From Ectothiorhodospira mobilis (lineage in GTDB: Bacteria; Pseudomonadota; Gammaproteobacteria; Ectothiorhodospirales; Ectothiorhodospiraceae), in contig NZ_NRSK01000019.1 in NCBI RefSeq assembly GCF_016584115.1, positions 1-54,046 of the forward strand: a stretch of 54,046 nucleotides of DNA, in the 5' to 3' direction. The position numbers and the translations under genes are program-made. Shown one piece after another: positions 49,729-54,046 of the stretch. Under the pieces are notes generated by a model, which searched no databases, was not told the origin of the DNA, and was given only the letters and a program-made list of their open reading frames with translations. Each line of letters opens with the position of its first letter. Position 1 is the first letter of the stretch.

Positions 49729-50235
49729 ATGCCCCGCACGCAAGGCAGCGTCCACGACTTCGAGGCCGTGGACATCCAGGGCCGCCAGCGCCCCCTCTCG
49801 GAGTTCGCCGGCCAGGTCCTGCTCATCGTCAACGTGGCCAGCCAATGCGGCTTCACCCGCCAGTACGCCGGCCTGCAGGACCTGTACCGCCGCTTTCACG
49901 ACCGGGGCTTCGAGATCCTGGCCTTTCCCTGCAACCAGTTCGGCAACCAGGAACCGGGGGACGCGGCCCAGATCGGCGAGTTCTGCAGCACCCGCTTTGG
50001 CGTCAACTTCCCCCTGTTCGCCAAGATCGACGTCAACGGCGACGGGGCCCACCCCCTGTTCCGGCACCTGAAGGCGGCGGCCCCGGGCCTTCTGGGTCTC
50101 AGGGCCATCAAATGGAACTTCACCAAGTTCCTGGTGGACCGGGATGGCCGGGTCATCCGGCGCTATGCCCCCAACACCCCGCCCGAGCACCTGGCCGGGG
50201 ACATCGAACGGCTGCTGCAGACCCCGTCCGGCTGA
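49729..50235 (+). CDS. Glutathione peroxidase family protein (BtuE-like)
   Basis: 168 residues. Thiol peroxidase of the GPx fold: peroxidatic Cys40 in [21 protein letters not shown] (Gln of the catalytic tetrad and a possible resolving Cys), and [12 protein letters not shown] (Trp and Asn). It reduces hydrogen or lipid peroxides with thioredoxin or glutathione; a Cys enzyme, not selenocysteine. The ATG at 49729 follows GGAGG. It lies alone after the gltBD terminator. Confidence 0.94.
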   Translation: MPRTQGSVHDFEAVDIQGRQRPLSEFAGQVLLIVNVASQCGFTRQYAGLQDLYRRFHDRGFEILAFPCNQFGNQEPGDAAQIGEFCSTRFGVNFPLFAKIDVNGDGAHPLFRHLKAAAPGLLGLRAIKWNFTKFLVDRDGRVIRRYAPNTPPEHLAGDIERLLQTPSG

Positions 50236-50265
50236 GACCTTCCCGCGCCCCAAAGGCCCCGCGGG

Positions 50266-50317
50266 CCGGACTTGGCATCCGGCGCGCCGATGGGTCATAG
50301 TGAGCGCCGAAGTCCGG
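50266..50317 (+). promoter_or_regulatory. Candidate TRAP promoter flanked by an inverted repeat
   Basis: TTGGCA (50272-50277), 18 bases, CATAGT (50296-50301), enclosed by the perfect 8-bp inverted repeat CCGGACTT (50266-50273) and AAGTCCGG (50310-50317). The repeat arms straddle -35 and the start site, as an operator would. Confidence 0.4.
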
Positions 50318-50404
50318 CATGACCTCATAACGAACCGGCGGTCGGCCCCGCCCCGGGCGGGGGGACCCCATGCGGCAGACCACCACCCAAGGGGAGTTCC
50401 AGCC

Positions 50405-51514
50405 ATGTCCATGCAACGCCGTGATTTCCTCAAGACCGGCCTGGCCGGCGGGGCCATTCTCGGTGCCCCGGCCATCGTCAAGGCGCAGGAGCGCTTCAAC
50501 TGGCGCATGACCACCACCTGGCCCGCCGGCCTGCCCTTCTTCCAGACCGGCCCCGGCAGCGCCACGGACTTCGCCCGGCGCGTGGAGGAGATGTCCGACG
50601 GGCGCATCCGCATCCGCGTCTATTCCGGCGGCGAACTGGTGCCCCCCTTCGAGGGCTTCGACGCCGCCTCCTCCGGTCGTCAGGTACAGTTGCACCACGG
50701 CTGCGCCTACTACTGGGCCGGCAAATCCTTCGCCGCCCAGTACTTCACCTCCGTACCCTTCGGCATGACCTTCCAGGGCCACAACGCCTGGCTCAACGAG
50801 GGGGGCGGCTACGAACTCTATCAGGAGGTCTACGAGCCCTTCGATCTGGTGCCCCTGGTGGTGGGCTGCACCGGGGTGCAGCCCATGGGCTGGTTCCGCG
50901 AGCCGGTGGAGAGCCTCAAGGACTTCCAGGGCCTGAACATCCGCATGCCCGGTCTGGCCGGGGAGATCTACAACGCCATCGGCGCCAACGCCCGCCTGCT
51001 GCCCGGCGGGGAACTCTTCGCCGCCCTGGAGCGCGGGGCCATCGACGCGGCGGAATGGGTGGGCCCCTATTCCGACCGGGAGCTGGGCCTGCACCGGGCC
51101 GCCAAGTACTACTACTCCTCCGGCTGGCACGAGGCGGCCACCAGCACCGAGGTGGTGATTAACCGCCGCGCCTGGGAATCCCTGCCCAAGGATCTGCAGG
51201 CCATCGTGCGCAACGCCGCCGCGGCCTGCAACATCACCTCCCACATGTGGCTGGAGGCGCACAACGCCGACGCCCTGGACGACCTGGTGAACAATCACGG
51301 GGTGCAGTTCGGCCCCGTGCCCGACGACGTCATCCAGGCCCTGCTGGAGGCCACCAACGACATCCTCAGCGACAAGGCGGCGGAGGATCCTCTGGTGCGC
51401 CGGGTCCACGAGAGCTACTTCCGCTTCAAGGCGCGCCATGACCGCTGGCAGGCCAACTCGGAGACCATGTTCCAGACCCAGATCCGCGACCTGGGGCAGA
51501 AGATCCGTACCTGA
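50405..51514 (+). CDS. dctP: TRAP transporter solute-binding protein (DctP/TakP-like)
   Basis: 369 residues from the ATG at 50405, behind GGGGAG. A twin-arginine signal ([18 protein letters not shown], mature end near AQE) exports it folded to the periplasm. The DctP fold resembles TakP, the 2-oxoacid binder: [50 protein letters not shown], and [17 protein letters not shown], where the Arg in IRMPG binds a carboxylate. The ligand is probably an organic acid, identity unknown. First gene of a dctPQM operon. Confidence 0.92.
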   Translation: MSMQRRDFLKTGLAGGAILGAPAIVKAQERFNWRMTTTWPAGLPFFQTGPGSATDFARRVEEMSDGRIRIRVYSGGELVPPFEGFDAASSGRQVQLHHGCAYYWAGKSFAAQYFTSVPFGMTFQGHNAWLNEGGGYELYQEVYEPFDLVPLVVGCTGVQPMGWFREPVESLKDFQGLNIRMPGLAGEIYNAIGANARLLPGGELFAALERGAIDAAEWVGPYSDRELGLHRAAKYYYSSGWHEAATSTEVVINRRAWESLPKDLQAIVRNAAAACNITSHMWLEAHNADALDDLVNNHGVQFGPVPDDVIQALLEATNDILSDKAAEDPLVRRVHESYFRFKARHDRWQANSETMFQTQIRDLGQKIRT

Positions 51515-51656
51515 CCCCACCCCATCCGGCCCCATCAACCCGCCCCGGCAGACCGGGGCGGCCCCCTCCCCCGCTGCCGCACCGGAAGCGCCCCATGGGC
51601 GAGGGGAACACCGGGGCCGGGGAACCCCATCCTGATCGCCGATACCCGAGTCTCCC

Positions 51657-52214
51657 ATGCCCAGACCCCTGCTCCGTATCGAACGTGCCCTGGACCGGAT
51701 CACCCGTCTCGCCGGTGGCCTCTCGGCCACCGCCATGGCGGCCATGATCCTGCTGGTCTTTGGCAACATGGTGGCGCGCTACCTCTTCGGCACCGGCGCG
51801 GTATGGCTGCAGGAACTGGAGTGGTACCTGCTCGCCCTCACCGCCATGACCGGGATCAGCTATGCCATGCGCAGCGACGAGCATGTGCGCGTGGATGTCT
51901 TCTCCCATCGCCTGAACCGCATCGGACGGCTCTGGCTGGATTTTTTCACCATGGTGGCGGTGGCCCTGCCGGTTTCGGGGCTGATCCTCTACTACACCTG
52001 GCCCTTCGTGGCCACCTCCTACCAACTGGGGGAGACCACCCCCAACGCCAACGGCATGCCCTGGCTGTTCCTGCCCAAGGCCATGATCCTTGTGGGATTC
52101 GGCTGCATCGTCCTCGAGGCCCTGCGCCAGATCCTGAGCAAGGGCCGCCGCCTGGTGTTCCACCACCGCCGCCGTAGCGGCCATGCCGAGGGAGGCCCGC
52201 GCCATGCCGCTTGA
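51657..52214 (+). CDS. dctQ: TRAP transporter small membrane subunit
   Basis: 185 residues with four membrane helices (about 22-44, 52-72, 95-117, 137-157). LFGTGAVWLQELEWYLLALTA (split across helix 2) and SDEHVRVDVF are DctQ hallmarks. The Arg/His-rich C-terminal tail is cytoplasmic. It follows dctP by 142 bases and overlaps dctM by 11 bases. The gap contains no clear hairpin with a T run. Confidence 0.93.
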   Translation: MPRPLLRIERALDRITRLAGGLSATAMAAMILLVFGNMVARYLFGTGAVWLQELEWYLLALTAMTGISYAMRSDEHVRVDVFSHRLNRIGRLWLDFFTMVAVALPVSGLILYYTWPFVATSYQLGETTPNANGMPWLFLPKAMILVGFGCIVLEALRQILSKGRRLVFHHRRRSGHAEGGPRHAA

Positions 52215-53529
52215 GTCCATCGCCCTGATGATGGTGGTCGCCTTCTTCGTCCTGGTGCTCACCGGGATGCCGGTGGCCTTCGCCATCGCCGCCGTGGGCT
52301 TTGTCTTCGGCTTCATCGGCTTCGACGGCTGGCTGTTTGAACTCTTGCCGTCACGTATCTTCGGCTCCATCACCAACTACACCCTGCTGGCCATCCCCCT
52401 GTTCGTGTTCATGGGGGTGATGCTGGACAAGACCCGGGTGGCCCACCGCATGCTGGAGGTCATCGGCCACGCCAGCGGGGCCCTGCCCGGGGGCATGGCC
52501 CTGGCCGTGATCCTGGTGGGGGTGCTCATGGGGGCGGCCACGGGGATCGTGGGCGCCGCCATCGTCACCCTCACCCTCATGGCCCTGCCCACCCTGCTGC
52601 GGCGGGGCTACAAGCCCACGGTGGCCTGCGGCACCATCTGCGCCTCGGGCACCCTGGGACAGATCATCCCCCCCAGCCTGGTGCTGCTGGTGCTGGCGGA
52701 CACCATGAACCTGTCCGTGGGCAGCCTTTTCGCCGCCGCCCTGATCCCCGGCCTGCTGCTGGCGGGGATGTACGTGGTCTACCTGCTGATCCTGGCCTGG
52801 TTCAATTCCGCCGATGTCCCCGCCCTGGACGCCAGGGAACGGGCGGCCATGGGCACCGGGCAGCTGATCCGCGACCTGTTCACCTCCGTGCTGCCCCCAC
52901 TGGGACTGGTGCTGGCGGTGCTGGGGGCCATCATCGGTGGCATCGCCGCCCCCACGGAGGCCGCCTCCGTGGGGGCCGTGGGCGCCGTGGCCCTGGCGGC
53001 CCTCATGGGTCGCCTCTCCCGCCCGGTGCTGGTGGACGCCCTGACCACCTCCGTGCGCATCAACGCCATGGTCTTCTTCGTCCTCATCGCCAGTCAGGTG
53101 TTCGCCCTGGCCTTCCGCGGCCTGGACGGGGAATTCCTGGTGGAAGCGGTGGTGGACTGGATCCCGGGCGGGGTCTACGGGACCCTGCTGTTCATGATGC
53201 TGCTGATCTTCCTGCTGGGCTTCTTTCTGGAATGGATTCAGATCACCTACATCGTGGTGCCCCTGTTCATGCCCTTCTTCGCCGCAAACCCGGAATTCTC
53301 CCCGGTGTGGCTGGCCATCCTCGTGGCCATGAACCTGCAGACCTCCTTCCTGACGCCCCCCTTCGGCTGGTCCCTGATCTTCATGAAGGGCGTGGCCCCA
53401 CCGGGGATCCGCACCGTGGAGATCTACAAGGGGGCGATCCCCTTCGTGCTCATCCAGTTGCTGGCCCTGGGGCTGATCATCACCTTCCCGGGCATCGCCC
53501 TCTGGCTCCCGGAGGCCATCGGCTGGTAA
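52204..53529 (+). CDS. dctM: TRAP transporter large permease subunit
   Basis: 441 residues with about 12 membrane helices. It catalyses Na+-coupled solute uptake with DctQ and DctP. Signatures: LTGMPVAFAIAAVGFVFGF, AIPLFVFMGVMLDKT, GGMALAVILVGVLMGAATGIVG, IIPPSLVLLVLADTMN, GIAAPTEAASVGAVGA, and LQTSFLTPPFGWSLIFMKGV. The ATG at 52204 inside dctQ has GGGAGG upstream; the longer frame from 52183 lacks one. A palindromic element follows. Confidence 0.95.
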   Translation: MPLESIALMMVVAFFVLVLTGMPVAFAIAAVGFVFGFIGFDGWLFELLPSRIFGSITNYTLLAIPLFVFMGVMLDKTRVAHRMLEVIGHASGALPGGMALAVILVGVLMGAATGIVGAAIVTLTLMALPTLLRRGYKPTVACGTICASGTLGQIIPPSLVLLVLADTMNLSVGSLFAAALIPGLLLAGMYVVYLLILAWFNSADVPALDARERAAMGTGQLIRDLFTSVLPPLGLVLAVLGAIIGGIAAPTEAASVGAVGAVALAALMGRLSRPVLVDALTTSVRINAMVFFVLIASQVFALAFRGLDGEFLVEAVVDWIPGGVYGTLLFMMLLIFLLGFFLEWIQITYIVVPLFMPFFAANPEFSPVWLAILVAMNLQTSFLTPPFGWSLIFMKGVAPPGIRTVEIYKGAIPFVLIQLLALGLIITFPGIALWLPEAIGW

Positions 53530-53578
53530 GGAAGGATGCGGGGATACGGCGTCCCGGTGTGGGGGGATATGGGGACAG

Positions 53579-53686
53579 GCCGCTGGGTGGCCCTTCCTGC
53601 GCCGGGTGTCGACCGCAGGGATGCGGTCGTCAAGCCTCCAGGGAAGGATATACGGCGTCCCGGCGCAGGAAGGGGCACCCAGCGGC
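53579..53686. repeat. Structured palindromic element, copy 2 (arms 28 bp, core 52 nt)
   Basis: Arms 53579-53606 and 53659-53686 are reverse complements with one mismatch in 28. The 52-nt core (53607-53658) has the same length as copy 1 and conserved CCGCAGGGA, CAAGCCT, CAGGGA and ACGGCGT. Its first hairpin is CGACCGC/GCGGTCG: against copy 1, three base pairs have changed and all remain paired. The arms share no sequence with copy 1 apart from the innermost GGG/CCC. It lies between convergent dctM and the TauE-like gene. Just upstream (53530-53557) is a decayed fragment with GGAAGGAT and TACGGCGTCCCGG. Confidence 0.85.
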
Positions 53687-53719
53687 AGGCCATCAGCGGC
53701 ACCGATCGCCCGCAACCCA

Positions 53720-54046
53720 TCACTTGAAAAAGAAGATCACCGTGGTCACCGCCCCCACCAGGACGATGCCATGGTGCAGGACCCTCGGCGGCAGCCATCG
53801 CCCCAGACGCGCCCCCGCCACGCCCCCCAGGATGGCCGCCAGCGCCATGGGCGGGAACTGCGCCCAGGACACCGCCCCACCCACGGCGTAGATCACGACG
53901 GCGATCACCGTCAGCACCGCCGACAGCAGGTTTTTCAGACCGTTGGCCGCATTCAGATCCTCCACCCCCAGCAAGCGGAAGGCCGCCAGCATGACGATGC
54001 CCATACCGCCGTTGAAATACCCCCCATAGCCGCACACCCCCAGCAC
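53720..54046 (-). CDS. TauE/SafE-family permease, C-terminal part (5' end outside window)
   Basis: 108 residues visible. The frame is open to the window edge, so the N-terminal half is missing. At least three hydrophobic helices, with GYGGYFNGGMGIVMLAAF and GGVAGARLGRWLPPRVL typical of the second repeat of TauE/SafE (sulfite/organosulfonate exporter-like) proteins. Substrate unknown. Ends at FFFK, 33 bases from the palindromic element. Confidence 0.8.
   Translation of the reverse strand: MLGVCGYGGYFNGGMGIVMLAAFRLLGVEDLNAANGLKNLLSAVLTVIAVVIYAVGGAVSWAQFPPMALAAILGGVAGARLGRWLPPRVLHHGIVLVGAVTTVIFFFK

Overview
The window is a very GC-rich (by eye roughly two thirds G+C), gene-dense stretch of a Gammaproteobacterium. 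The evidence is priA-argS-SPOR synteny, HrpA with its gammaproteobacterial C-terminal domain, a DUF1841 protein, NADPH-type GltBD, a three-part transhydrogenase, MscK and a TRAP transporter. A BciB-like divinyl chlorophyllide reductase, an Rnf complex and a huge pyruvate:ferredoxin oxidoreductase (PFOR) fit a purple sulfur or related Chromatiales/Ectothiorhodospiraceae organism. That placement is inference; no rRNA or photosystem gene is present. I see no tRNA, rRNA, CRISPR array, prophage or intact insertion sequence.

Layout. 1-9.8 kb (+): bciB-like gene (5' end cut), priA, argS, SPOR protein, hrpA. 9.8-12.5 kb: a class I glutamine amidotransferase (-), then three small heat-shock genes (+) behind a near-consensus sigma-32 promoter. 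12.5-23.1 kb (-): the most striking locus, transcribed rnfB - giant PFOR - rnfC - rnfD - rnfG - rnfE - rnfA - small Cys-rich membrane protein, with a perfect FNR/ANR box upstream. 23.2-25.0 kb: DUF1841 (-), a purine-type deaminase (+), a DUF2939 protein (+). 25.2-27.7 kb: a chemoreceptor bracketed by about 490-bp direct repeats, the second being a 5'-truncated DUF2939 copy. 27.7-31.6 kb (-): a ZnuD-like TonB receptor and a CPA2 cation/proton antiporter. 31.8-35.3 kb: cytochrome b561 (+), MoCF/CinA-like protein, ferrochelatase and HNH endonuclease (-). 35.5-38.4 kb (+): pntA1-pntA2-pntB. 38.6-43.1 kb: patatin lipase (-), MscK-type channel (+). 43.4-50.2 kb (+): gltB-gltD, glutathione peroxidase. 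50.4-53.5 kb (+): a complete TRAP transporter (dctPQM). The window ends in a partial TauE/SafE-like permease (-).

How the genes work together. PFOR makes or uses reduced ferredoxin, and Rnf exchanges electrons between ferredoxin and NAD(H) with ion translocation. Encoding PFOR between rnfB and rnfC suggests a dedicated pyruvate-to-Rnf unit, or the reverse, with Rnf powering pyruvate synthesis. It appears to be switched on under low oxygen through FNR. The small protein at the operon end resembles NqrM, the maturation factor of the related Na+-NQR, and may mature the intramembrane iron centre of RnfA/RnfE. PntAB supplies NADPH, which GltBD consumes.

Two copies of a 52-nt core enclosed by long perfect or near-perfect inverted arms lie between convergent gene pairs (38484-38585 and 53579-53686). 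The arms have unrelated sequence in the two copies but each is self-complementary, and an internal hairpin also covaries. This is the best candidate here for an undescribed structured nucleic-acid element.
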